A stretch of 6,907 nt of DNA. Source: Acidobacteriota bacterium (GTDB lineage Bacteria > Acidobacteriota > Terriglobia > Bryobacterales > Bryobacteraceae). The position numbers and the translations under genes were made by a program. Where the stretch lies: positions 1 through 6,907 of the forward strand of contig JAFDVT010000241.1 in NCBI GenBank assembly GCA_018268875.1. Direction: 5' to 3'. Shown here piece after piece: positions 1 to 5,999 of the stretch. The first letter of the stretch is position 1. Each line of letters opens with the position of its first letter. The notes beneath the pieces were generated by a model. It was not told the DNA's origin, did not search any database, and was given only the letters and a program-made list of their open reading frames with translations.

Positions 1-824
1 CCGCGTTCGCCCGCGAACACGAAGACAGCGACTGCAAACAACGGAGTGGCGAGATATGCAAGGATAGGGTTGGCTGCGCAGAAGCTGACGAAGATGCAGA
101 CGGCTACAATCACGCCAATTTCCAACGCTGTGCCACCTAGTCGTGGCGCCTTCTGCCATCCACTATATGTAAGGACACCCAGAAAGAAGCCGTAAAAGCA
201 CCGCAGAATAGGCCAATGAACTGTATCACTCATACCGAGTGGCGAGAGGCAGTAGAGCCCCACTGCGCCCCCGAGAGATAACGCCGCGACCGCTATGAGA
301 CGCACGCTCTGCGCCCTTGCGATCAGGCAGGTAAGCGCAAAAACAATGTAGGTCGCGAATTCGACGCTGATCGACCACGCCGGGCCATTCCAGGTCTCAG
401 AAGCGTGCAGTCCGAGCGCTTGAATAAGCAGCAGATTTGTCAAGATCGCAATCGGCGCATGTTCGCCCGTGAACGGCACCTCGCCGTGCGCCGTTGGAAT
501 CAAATGAACGCCGTAAAAGCGGACAAATTCCAGCGCGATCATCAGCGTCAATGTTGCGGCATGTAATGGCCAAAGCCGTGCAAACCGGCGCAGGACAAAG
601 TCGCGAACTTGATACCGGTCGCTCAGCTGATTTCCGTAAGCAAATGCAATAACAAACCCAGAGAGTACGAAGAAGAAGTCAACGAACGGCCATGCGTGGC
701 GAATTAACGGTTGCCAGTAGAGAGCGCTGTAAACCTGAATGTGATAAGCCGCGATGAGCAACGCACAAATGCCGCGCCATGCGTCGAGTGCATGGAAGCG
801 GTGAGGGGCGGTACGGTCGGACAA
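1..824 (-). CDS. Acyltransferase 3 family membrane protein (OafA/YrhL-like), 3' part missing
   Basis: Integral membrane acyltransferase. The family transfers acetyl or other acyl groups to extracytoplasmic glycans such as O-antigen, exopolysaccharide or Nod factor; the substrate here is unknown. The first 274 residues are in the window. Family marks are clear: LDAWRG with a following His (residues 13-28), DFFFVLSGFVIA (49-60), RRFARLWPLH (79-88) and NGPAWSISVEF (146-156). Several hydrophobic helices follow. The start is a TTG at 824: an in-frame stop lies at 843-845, no ATG or GTG lies between, and GGAAG sits a few bases upstream of the TTG. The protein then begins MSDRTAPHRFHALDAWRG. The family usually has about 350-400 residues, so roughly 100 lie beyond the left edge. 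It is probably surface-modifying cargo of the island rather than part of the mobility machinery. Confidence 0.9.
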   Translation of the reverse strand, partial: MSDRTAPHRFHALDAWRGICALLIAAYHIQVYSALYWQPLIRHAWPFVDFFFVLSGFVIAFAYGNQLSDRYQVRDFVLRRFARLWPLHAATLTLMIALEFVRFYGVHLIPTAHGEVPFTGEHAPIAILTNLLLIQALGLHASETWNGPAWSISVEFATYIVFALTCLIARAQSVRLIAVAALSLGGAVGLYCLSPLGMSDTVHWPILRCFYGFFLGVLTYSGWQKAPRLGGTALEIGVIVAVCIFVSFCAANPILAYLATPLFAVAVFVFAGER

Positions 825-855
825 TTTGCTTCCACAAGTGAATCAATACCAAATT

Positions 856-872
856 ACGATATCGAATATCGT
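856..872. promoter_or_regulatory. Perfect 7-bp inverted repeat, operator-like
   Basis: ACGATAT, three bases, ATATCGT: a 17-bp dyad with perfect 7-bp arms, 32 bases upstream of the TTG start of the acyltransferase gene and covering its candidate -10 box. A dyad of this size over a promoter is the usual form of a repressor binding site. No T tract follows, so it is not a terminator. The protein that binds is unknown. Confidence 0.4.
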
Positions 873-884
873 TAATGATGTAAA
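856..884 (-). promoter_or_regulatory. Candidate promoter of the acyltransferase gene
   Basis: On the minus strand TTTACA (884-879) and TATCGT (861-856) are separated by 17 bases and resemble -35 and -10 boxes (5/6 and 4/6 matches to the sigma-70 consensus). They lie about 30 bases upstream of the TTG start. The region is notably AT-rich compared with the genes. Position and spacing fit; the -10 match is only moderate. Confidence 0.4.
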
Positions 885-1159
885 AAATGGACAAACCTGC
901 GATTCGATGCGTATCACGGTTTCGATGCGAGAATGCGCATAACAGCGTGACCGTCAGCGGCCAAGCGAGGCTAAGGAGTACCCAATCATTTGGACGGTGC
1001 CCTCGGTGTGATCTTCCTTTGCCAAATGGCTTTCGTACGCTACCGGAATGCTACGTGACGAGATCGGTGTGGCGCGGGCCGTGCCCTTCATTCTGCTGCT
1101 GACGAAACTGGCGATAGCGACGCCTGTTTGTGGCGCTAGCAGTGTTAAGTACGGTGAAC
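885..1159. other. Stretch without a supportable gene
   Basis: No reading frame here has both a plausible start with a ribosome binding site and protein-like composition. The plus-strand frame beginning at 887 encodes a Cys- and Arg-rich 71-residue string with no Shine-Dalgarno sequence. A frame from 1048 contains a short hydrophobic run (VPFILLLTKLAIATPV) that could be relic coding sequence but matches nothing I recognise. Probably intergenic DNA or decayed genes. Confidence 0.5.
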
Positions 1160-1410
1160 ATGTCGACGAGAATTCCTTTTATGGCGTATGCTGCCAAAAC
1201 CATCGAGGGGTACATCGCGGCCCATCCGAATGATGTTAAATTGTGGGCCGACTATGGCGCCGGCGATAAATTTTGCAGTTGGATCGCCGACGTGTTGCGC
1301 AGAGATGGTTTCGCATCGATCGCAGAGAGGAAGGTGTTCGCACCGCAATCGAAAAGGTCGTCTCTGATCTGAGCCGTCTCGGTGTATCTTCCGCAACTGC
1401 AATCGAATGA
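1160..1410 (+). pseudogene. Possible frameshifted relic of a small unknown gene
   Basis: From an ATG at 1160 (or 1181) one frame reads a protein-like segment including YAAKTIEGYIAAHPNDVKLW and FCSWIADVLRRDGF, up to about 1330. That frame then turns Arg/Ser-rich and stops at 1372. The next frame, from about 1339, reads RTAIEKVVSDLSRLGVSSA and stops at 1408-1410, which looks like a natural amphipathic C-terminus. Joining the two needs a single frameshift between about 1330 and 1345 and would give a protein of about 75-83 residues. No good ribosome binding site is visible. I do not recognise the family. It may be a broken gene, a sequencing indel, or chance. Confidence 0.3.
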
Positions 1411-1503
1411 GAGCTGCTTGGCATGGCTGTCGCGTGATGGGAGGAGCGCCCGGCCACCAACGAGGAAGTCAAAATTTCCTTGCTATTTTGGTCGGGTTCC
1501 TTG

Positions 1504-1534
1504 CGCTCATAACGGTTCGGTCGGCGGTTCAAAT
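1504..1534 (+). pseudogene. tRNA-like fragment (CAU anticodon loop to T loop)
   Basis: A canonical anticodon loop CTCATAA (1506-1512, anticodon CAT 1508-1510) is followed by a 5-base stem strand CGGTT, a 5-base variable region CGGTC (1518-1522), a T-stem strand GGCGG and T loop TTCAAAT (1528-1534). Spacing is exactly that of an elongator tRNA-Met or tRNA-Ile2. The partner strands are not complementary: TTGCG lies before the anticodon loop and GCGGC after the T loop, so the cloverleaf cannot fold. Upstream, from about 1480, there is weak D-arm resemblance (TxGCT, TTGGT). It is best read as a dead tRNA 3'-half fragment, possibly left by integration. A chance match is not excluded. Confidence 0.4.
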
Positions 1535-1582
1535 GCGGCACTTTTCAAGCGCGTGCGATGACAGATTTCCAATCACGGAGTT

Positions 1583-2776
1583 TCAAGTCGCAATTCGATA
1601 GATGTTGGTCGGCTTTTCAACGAAGTCTGCCCACCACTGGAGCATGCGGCGTCTGTGAGGAAGATAGGACGCCGCATTGTAAGCCCCACGCACTTTATCA
1701 TCGTCAGCATGGGCGAGTTGCGTCTCAATCCAGTCCGGCTCGAATTTTCCGCTTTCATTCAAAATCGTCGAAGCGCAACGACGCAAACCGTGCGTAGTTT
1801 GTCGGCTGTGATATCCCATACGGTAAAGACCATAAAGCATGGTGTTCTCGCTGATGACGCCGGTCTTGGTGTTTGCAAGAAATAGATATCGGCTGTCCGG
1901 GGATTTTTCCCGCAAACGCTTGATGATTGTCACCGCTTGATGAGGCAGCGGCACGAGATGCTCGCGGCTCATCTTCATGCGCTCGGGGCTGAGGCGCCAC
2001 AGTGGTTCCTGACCATCAAGACTCTCGAACTCGTCGACGCTGGCGAAGCGGGTCTCTTGCGTCCGTACCATAGTGATGAGGGTAAAGACCAAGGCGAGCC
2101 TGGTCAGTTCGTCGCCATCATAAGCGTGCATGCGCTTTACCAACGTAGGAAATTCCGAAGGAGGAACCGCCGACATGTGTTTTTTGGGACGAGGTTTCTT
2201 CAACGCACGGTGAATTTCCGCGGCTGGGTCACGCCGGGATTTGCCTTCAGCAATTCCATATTGAAATATCTCGCTGCAATGGTTCTTGACCCGTTTGGCC
2301 ATTTCGAGCGCATCGCGTGCCTCGATCTTGCGGATCACCTCCAGTAGCCGAGGCGGCTCAATTGCGTCGATGTCGTCGCTGCCCAGATGCGGGAAAATAT
2401 CAGCTTCCAAACGACCGAGGACCAACTTCGCGTAGCGAGGTGTCCAAGCGGTTTTGGCGGCCGCATGCCAGTCACGCGCGACTGTCTCGAGGCTGTTCTT
2501 GACGACCGGTTCGTCCGGCGCTTCCCCAATCGCGGGATCTCGACCTGCCGCCAAATTTTTGCGGGCGGCGTCTCGCCGTTGGCGCGCCAGCGCGAGCTCC
2601 ACATCATCCCATTTGCCGAAGGCCAGCGTCTTTCGTTTGCCTCCAAATCGATAGTCGAAGCGCCAGAGCTTTGAGCCGGAAGGCGCGACGCGAAGGTAGA
2701 GGCCTTTCTCATCCGACAGCTTGTAAGGCTTGGATTGGGGTTTGGCGTTTTTCACGCCCAATGCGGTCAACGGCAT
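1583..2776 (-). CDS. P4-type tyrosine recombinase (integrase) of a tRNA-targeting island
   Basis: Site-specific DNA integrase of 397 residues, full length for P4-type enzymes. The N-terminus (1-80, MPLTALGVKNAKP and GLYLRVAPSGSKLWRFDYR) is the DUF4102-type arm-binding domain. A core-binding SAM-like domain spans about 95-195 and the catalytic domain about 205-385. Catalytic residues are visible: R238 (MVRTQE), K268, H329-x-x-R332 (HGLRR), H356 (QLAHAD) and nucleophile Y366 (GAYNAASYL). The C-terminal MLQWWADFVE is typical of the family. The frame is open up to 2938, but I choose the ATG at 2776 because AGGA lies 9 bases upstream and homology begins there. The gene lies just beyond a tRNA 3' end in the same orientation, the normal layout for such elements. 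A TGACGGTATC dyad covers the ribosome binding site, suggesting control by the integrase or an excisionase. It appears intact and active. Confidence 0.95.
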   Translation of the reverse strand: MPLTALGVKNAKPQSKPYKLSDEKGLYLRVAPSGSKLWRFDYRFGGKRKTLAFGKWDDVELALARQRRDAARKNLAAGRDPAIGEAPDEPVVKNSLETVARDWHAAAKTAWTPRYAKLVLGRLEADIFPHLGSDDIDAIEPPRLLEVIRKIEARDALEMAKRVKNHCSEIFQYGIAEGKSRRDPAAEIHRALKKPRPKKHMSAVPPSEFPTLVKRMHAYDGDELTRLALVFTLITMVRTQETRFASVDEFESLDGQEPLWRLSPERMKMSREHLVPLPHQAVTIIKRLREKSPDSRYLFLANTKTGVISENTMLYGLYRMGYHSRQTTHGLRRCASTILNESGKFEPDWIETQLAHADDDKVRGAYNAASYLPHRRRMLQWWADFVEKPTNIYRIAT

Positions 2777-2777
2777 T

Positions 2778-2828
2778 TGACGGTATCCTGTTCGTGCCGT
2801 CGCCCCGATACCGTCAACAATACCGTCA
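2778..2828. repeat. Three TGACGGTAT motifs in the integrase leader (arm-type sites or operator)
   Basis: Copies: TGACGGTATC at 2778-2787 (plus strand), its exact inverse GATACCGTCA at 2807-2816, and AATACCGTCA at 2819-2828. The first two form a 10-bp perfect inverted repeat with a 19-base spacer. The last two are tandem with a 12-base period. The copy at 2778-2787 touches the integrase ATG and overlaps the ribosome binding region. A fourth, one-mismatch copy is at 2991-3000 beyond the att core. The arrangement fits arm-type integrase or excisionase binding sites that also repress int. Confidence 0.55.
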
Positions 2829-2938
2829 GGCACGTGGCGTAGAGCGGGGTACTCCGGCCTGTGACAGAGCAAGATATTTAGAGATTTCCCGGGTTTGCCA
2901 AGCCCGTCGAGGGCGGTAGCGAAGCTTCGGATAGACAT

Positions 2939-2966
2939 TGGCTGGGGGACAAGGATTCGAACCCCA
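2939..2966 (-). other. tRNA 3'-end fragment, att core (probably tRNA-Gln)
   Basis: Read on the minus strand this is a T arm (TGGGG, loop TTCGAAT, CCTTG), acceptor strand TCCCCCA, discriminator G and an encoded CCA at 2941-2939. A U1-A72-type acceptor end with G73 and GCCA is characteristic of tRNA-Gln, as in alphaproteobacteria; the identity is from memory of that family. No D arm, anticodon arm or 5' acceptor strand (TGGGGGA) lies upstream, and the T stem needs three G-U pairs. It is therefore not an intact tRNA. It is best explained as the duplicated attachment core that tRNA-targeting integrases leave behind. The integrase starts 163 bases downstream in the same orientation. Confidence 0.75.
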
Positions 2967-2990
2967 GGGAGCGCCTAGGTTGTCGCGATT

Positions 2991-3000
2991 GATGCCGTCA
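2991..3000 (+). repeat. Fourth copy of the TGACGGyATy motif
   Basis: GATGCCGTCA, one mismatch from the GATACCGTCA copies in the integrase leader, on the other side of the tRNA-derived core. Motif copies on both sides of a core are what arm-type recombinase sites look like. One isolated 10-mer is weak evidence by itself. Confidence 0.35.
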
Positions 3001-3085
3001 AAAATAACGTCACGTATATTCCATTGCAAATACGCTGTTTTTCTCCTGGATAGCCGGTAGCTTCTTTTTCTACGCTTCAAACCAG

Positions 3086-3949
3086 CTAGGTCCGGGCTTG
3101 ACTGGCGGCTTGCATCAGAAACGGCCCAAGCTCCGCGATGACCTGTTCAAGCTCACGCGGTGCATCAATAATGTCGGCGATAAAGGCGGTCCACTGACGT
3201 TGCTTGGCGGGATCTGCGGAAAACGCTTCTGTTAGTGCATCGGGCTTCTCTACCGGGATCGCAGTGTTACGACGAGCAAAGGTCGCCCTGATCGCGCGTG
3301 CCAGGCGTTCGGGATCGAAGGTGAAGGTTTTAGACAACGCCCATACGTCGTAGAAATCCTTCATCCGGCTATTGGCGCGGCCGAGCGCCACCATGGCTTG
3401 GAATTTCTCGGCGATCACGGTTTCCGGCGCGTAGGCGCGCAGCTTGGGTGACGGTTGATCCAAAAGCACCGGATAGTCGATCGTTTCGAGACCGGGCTCG
3501 ACGGAATCGCCAAATGCGATATCGATCACGATGGCGATGCGTGCGCCGCCGAGTTCAGCAGTGCCGCGCAGACGCAGGCCGCCATAGTCGAGCTCTTCGC
3601 GGATGCGGCTGGCCTGCAACGAATCCGGATCGAAGACCACGCCGTCGTTCGCATCGATCGCCATGATGTTGCGGAAGATGCCGAGAACGCGGTCTTCACT
3701 GGACTCGCCGAAGGCCAGAAGATCGAGATCGCGCGTGCCGCGGCTAGTGTGTGGTAGCCATGTGGTGAGTAGCATTGCGCCTTTGAGAACAAAACGATCG
3801 GTGTGCCGCGAACTGCTAAGCCGATAGAGAAGGCGTTCCAGCACATAACGCGTGAGCAGGACGTCGAAGGGTTGGCCGGTTTCGCGGGCGAGGTTGAGGA
3901 GCCGCGCGCGCACCGAAGCGCCAATGTTCGAAGGTGGTTTCTTAGCCAT
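3086..3949 (-). CDS. abiEii: AbiEii-type nucleotidyltransferase toxin (type IV toxin-antitoxin)
   Basis: Cytoplasmic toxin of the AbiEii/DUF1814 family, a DNA polymerase beta-like nucleotidyltransferase. Characterised relatives use NTPs to modify tRNA 3' ends and stop growth, giving abortive infection. The 287 residues are normal for the family. Visible motifs: FVLKGAMLL (53-61) and RGTRDLDLLAF with D74 and D76 (motif I, metal ligands); IVIDIAFGD with D143 (motif II); PETVIAEKFQAMV with E181 and K182 (motif III); SRMKDFYDVWAL with K197, D198 and D201 (motif IV). All key residues are present, so it is probably active. Its ATG at 3949 lies inside the end of abiEi (8-bp overlap, ATGGCTAA), indicating translational coupling with the antitoxin made first. 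Annotators often call this family 'nucleotidyl transferase AbiEii/AbiGii toxin'. Confidence 0.93.
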   Translation of the reverse strand: MAKKPPSNIGASVRARLLNLARETGQPFDVLLTRYVLERLLYRLSSSRHTDRFVLKGAMLLTTWLPHTSRGTRDLDLLAFGESSEDRVLGIFRNIMAIDANDGVVFDPDSLQASRIREELDYGGLRLRGTAELGGARIAIVIDIAFGDSVEPGLETIDYPVLLDQPSPKLRAYAPETVIAEKFQAMVALGRANSRMKDFYDVWALSKTFTFDPERLARAIRATFARRNTAIPVEKPDALTEAFSADPAKQRQWTAFIADIIDAPRELEQVIAELGPFLMQAASQART

Positions 3950-4586
3950 CGCTGGTGAAGGCTTCCAGATAAGGCTGTACGATCTTCCAGACGTGACTCT
4001 TCATCGCCCATTCCGAAATCTCGGATGGTGTCGTCTTGCGTTGGCGCAGTGCTTCTTTGAGAGCCCCGACAGCGACGTCGCGGCCGACGGTGCGGTGACG
4101 GAATGTATCGGCGATGGTCTTGGCGACACCGAAGATTGGCACCGATACGCCTTCGATGCGATGGTGTTCGACACCAGTGCGCAGATGGGAGCTGGCAAAA
4201 CGCACGATGCGCAGCGGCGGATAATCGATCTGCGGCTTCCAGTCCTTTTGCCCGATGGCGATCCACACCCGGCGCGGCAGCTGGTCGGTGATGCCGTGAT
4301 AGGCCAGCGCCGAGACCAGGCAGATGACACCTTTGGGCACGCGTTTCGCGACTTCGGCCAGACTGTGGTTGCTTTCGGCGGCAGCACCGGCGAGTTGATA
4401 AATGCCGCGTCCCAGGCGGACGACCAGCCCCTCCCTTTCGAGGCGGGAAACGGTGGCGGCAGTAATGCCGGTGCGTCGGATTTCGGCCAGTCGGGCAATA
4501 CCGTGCCGCTCGAGGTAAGCCGTCAGTTGCTCGCGCTGGCTGCGCGGCGGCTTTGATACGGTTCCTCGGATCACTTGAGGTTTCAT
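3942..4586 (-). CDS. abiEi: AbiEi-type antitoxin / transcriptional repressor
   Basis: Antitoxin of the AbiE type IV system. In characterised pairs it does not bind the toxin but counters its effect, and it represses the operon by binding inverted repeats through an N-terminal winged helix. The 214 residues show a winged-helix segment (about 15-66: QLTAYLERHGIARLAEI, TAATVSRLEREGLVVRLGRG, IYQLA). The typical AbiEi core follows (VPKGVICLVSALAYHGIT, 83-100, then LPRRVWIAI), with a C-terminal domain including FGVAKTIADTFRHR (152-165). The ATG at 4586 has no Shine-Dalgarno sequence. A candidate promoter places the transcript start at the ATG itself, so the mRNA is probably leaderless. It overlaps the toxin gene by 8 bp and is divergent from the sigma-like gene. 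Confidence 0.92.
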   Translation of the reverse strand: MKPQVIRGTVSKPPRSQREQLTAYLERHGIARLAEIRRTGITAATVSRLEREGLVVRLGRGIYQLAGAAAESNHSLAEVAKRVPKGVICLVSALAYHGITDQLPRRVWIAIGQKDWKPQIDYPPLRIVRFASSHLRTGVEHHRIEGVSVPIFGVAKTIADTFRHRTVGRDVAVGALKEALRQRKTTPSEISEWAMKSHVWKIVQPYLEAFTSDG

Positions 4587-4594
4587 ACGAGGAA
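4562..4594. promoter_or_regulatory. Inverted repeat around the abiEi start, candidate AbiEi operator
   Basis: TTCCTCG (4562-4568) and CGAGGAA (4588-4594) are exact 7-bp inverted copies with a 19-base spacer. They flank the abiEi ATG and overlap the -35 region of the rightward promoter and the -10 of the leftward one. AbiEi antitoxins are known to repress from inverted repeats at their own promoter, so this is a plausible operator. Binding is inferred. Confidence 0.4.
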
Positions 4595-4603
4595 ATGTAT
4601 CAT
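4575..4603 (+). promoter_or_regulatory. Candidate promoter of the sigma-like/HTH/ImmA-UvrD operon
   Basis: TTGAGG (4575-4580), 17 bases, TATCAT (4598-4603): 4/6 and 5/6 matches to sigma-70 boxes with ideal spacing. The predicted start is near 4610, about 37 bases before the TTG start of the first gene. The -10 box shares bases 4598-4599 with the -10 of the divergent abiE promoter. Confidence 0.55.
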
Positions 4604-4622
4604 CGCATCGCTATCCTGCCAA
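4594..4622 (-). promoter_or_regulatory. Candidate promoter of abiEi-abiEii, giving a leaderless mRNA
   Basis: On the minus strand TTGGCA (4622-4617), 17 bases, TACATT (4599-4594): 5/6 and 4/6 matches to sigma-70 boxes. Transcription would begin about 4587-4586, at the abiEi ATG. This fits the lack of a ribosome binding site before that ATG. Confidence 0.5.
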
Positions 4623-4646
4623 TCTAGGAATAGCAGGGGAAATGCG

Positions 4647-5438
4647 TTGATCGCTCCGCTTCAGAAGAAACGGCTAGACGGCCGCTTATACACCCGCGAT
4701 CCGAAGGTGGAGGCGCTCCTCGCCGAATTGGCGGACCTCTCCCGCGACGCGCTACTGACCCGTTGTCGAATCCGCGAGCGTTCCGACCCGCAATATGTTC
4801 CCAGCGAGTGTCTGCTTCACTTCGTGCGCGCCAGCCGGCATGACAACTCCGATGCCTTCTTCGAGCGCCTCTACAGAATCCTCGCGGAGCGGGTGCTTCG
4901 CGCTTTGCCCAAGGCTGAATCCCGTGACGGCAAGACTGAATCTCTCAAACGGGCAGATATAAGAGACAAGGCCTTCGACCGTTTTCGGGCGCTCTTGGCT
5001 TTGGACCGTACAACCTACGTGACCAAGCTCGACTATTTCGAAGTGCGCTTCGACGGCGGACTGGCCAGCCTTCGCCGTGATGCTCAAGAACAGGTTTGGC
5101 GGGCCGAAAATCGCATGACAACTCTCGAATATGACGAGGAGACCGGGGAACTCTCCCCCGAAGTCGAGAAGGCTGCGGGACATTACAATCCCTTCGATTC
5201 CCCAGAATTCGAGGATCCGGCTTACCGGTTCCGCCTGGAGGCGGCGATTGAAGCTTTGCCGCCAGAACAAAGCAGGATCGTCGAAATGCTCCGCCAGGAA
5301 ATCCCTATCGATTCCAAGGACCCCAATGTCCCGACCATCGCCAAAGCGCTTGGCCGTTCAGAAAAGACGGTGCGAACCTATCGGGACAAGGCGTTCGCCA
5401 CCTTGCGCCAGGCGTTGACCCAAGGAGAGGATTCGTGA
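4647..5438 (+). CDS. Sigma-70-like protein (region 4 helix-turn-helix), operon leader
   Basis: A 263-residue soluble protein. The C-terminus (about 197-256) reads as sigma-70 region 4: AAIEALPPEQSRIVEMLRQE, then PTIAKALGRSEKTVRTYRDK and AFATLRQAL, a helix-turn-helix with the typical TVR motif. The middle (about 54-155: CLLHFVRASR, FFERLYRILAERVLRALP, DKAFDRFRALLA, LDYFEVRFDGGLASLRRDA) is helical and may be a diverged region 2, but I see no clear -10-binding motif. It may be an alternative sigma factor or just a sigma-like DNA-binding protein. The start is a TTG at 4647 with AGGGGA (4635-4640) six bases upstream. The frame is open back to an ATG at 4575, but that start would overlap the divergent abiEi gene and has no ribosome binding site; an ATG at 4642 is out of frame. 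Its stop overlaps the next start (GTGA), so the genes are co-translated. Confidence 0.75.
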   Translation: MIAPLQKKRLDGRLYTRDPKVEALLAELADLSRDALLTRCRIRERSDPQYVPSECLLHFVRASRHDNSDAFFERLYRILAERVLRALPKAESRDGKTESLKRADIRDKAFDRFRALLALDRTTYVTKLDYFEVRFDGGLASLRRDAQEQVWRAENRMTTLEYDEETGELSPEVEKAAGHYNPFDSPEFEDPAYRFRLEAAIEALPPEQSRIVEMLRQEIPIDSKDPNVPTIAKALGRSEKTVRTYRDKAFATLRQALTQGEDS

Positions 5439-5998
5439 GCCCTGCTGCGCCTTCCAGAGAAGACGTGCTCGACGCCTTTGCGGTCGAACCGAGCCAAGAT
5501 CGAATCACGCTCGAACGCTATCTTCATGCCTATCCGCAATTTGCCGGCGAACTGATCGATCTGTCGCGCGAACTTGCGCGCATGCCCAGCGACCATGATC
5601 TTTCCGAAGCCGACCACGTCCTTATCGACAAGGCTTGGCAATTGCATGCGCAGGCAACCAGCGCGCAAGACCCTTTTGCCCATCTGTCGCCGGCGCAATT
5701 GCGTGACGTCGCCACGCGTCTTGCCGTCCCACGCCAAGTGATCACGGCCTTCCGCGAACATCGCGTGCTTCTCGCCAGCGTGCCCATGCAGTTCCAACAG
5801 CATTTGGCGCAAGCGCTCAACAGCACCGTCGACGTGCTGCGCGCGGCCTTGTCCGCACCACGCGTCGATCTTGCGGCACACAGCTACAAGGCCGATCACA
5901 AACCTAGCGCCGACCAAGCGGTAACCTTTGAACGCCTGCTCGTGGATGCGGGCGTCGATGACGCGCGCCGCGCCGAGCTTTTGTCCGGCGGCACGTAA
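5435..5998 (+). CDS. Small protein with Xre-like helix-turn-helix; candidate peptidase substrate
   Basis: A 187-residue soluble protein with no signal peptide or membrane segment. The GTG start at 5435 overlaps the previous stop by 4 bp, with AGGAGAGG just upstream. The N-terminal part (23-50, ITLERYLHAYPQFAGELIDL) resembles a short motif I associate with proteins encoded beside sigma-like factors and ImmA peptidases. Residues 84-140 have the rhythm of an Xre/Cro helix-turn-helix: LSPAQLRDVATRLAVPRQV, ITAFREHRV, then PMQFQQHLAQALNSTVDVLR. The C-terminus (150-187) is polar and could hold a cleavage site. The peptidase gene follows after one base. ImmA cleaves the Xre repressor ImmR and IrrE cleaves DdrO, so this protein is the natural candidate substrate. 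An anti-sigma role toward the upstream gene is the alternative. The helix-turn-helix call is by eye. Confidence 0.6.
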   Translation: MSPAAPSREDVLDAFAVEPSQDRITLERYLHAYPQFAGELIDLSRELARMPSDHDLSEADHVLIDKAWQLHAQATSAQDPFAHLSPAQLRDVATRLAVPRQVITAFREHRVLLASVPMQFQQHLAQALNSTVDVLRAALSAPRVDLAAHSYKADHKPSADQAVTFERLLVDAGVDDARRAELLSGGT

Positions 5999-5999
5999 C

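Larger units (their letters stand above)
2777..3085. other. Attachment and control region between integrase and abiEii
   Basis: This 309-base gap holds no convincing gene. It contains the integrase leader with repeated TGACGGTAT motifs, the tRNA 3' fragment and an AT-rich stretch before the toxin stop codon. The open minus-strand frame from 2938 into the integrase and the frame at 2826-3080 cross the tRNA piece and have no start signals, so I treat them as noncoding. I see no clear factor-independent terminator for abiEii. Confidence 0.6.

Noticed and set aside
887..1102. 71-residue Cys-rich plus-strand frame with a CPRC motif
   Set aside because: There is no ribosome binding site, composition is unlike protein, and a single CxxC is expected by chance.
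2889..2907. Hairpin CGGGTTT-GCC-AAGCCCG as a terminator
   Set aside because: The stem is sound on the plus strand, but no T tract follows and no plus-strand gene ends there.
2777..2938. 54-residue N-terminal extension of the integrase from an ATG at 2938
   Set aside because: It lacks integrase similarity, starts directly at the tRNA CCA end, and the ATG at 2776 has a ribosome binding site and the conserved family N-terminus.
3852..4556. Plus-strand 234-residue open frame
   Set aside because: It is antisense to abiEi and the start of abiEii, which have clear family motifs; its length reflects high GC content.
4575..4646. Upstream ATG start for the sigma-like protein
   Set aside because: It would overlap the divergent abiEi start and the rightward promoter itself; the TTG at 4647 has AGGGGA at correct spacing.
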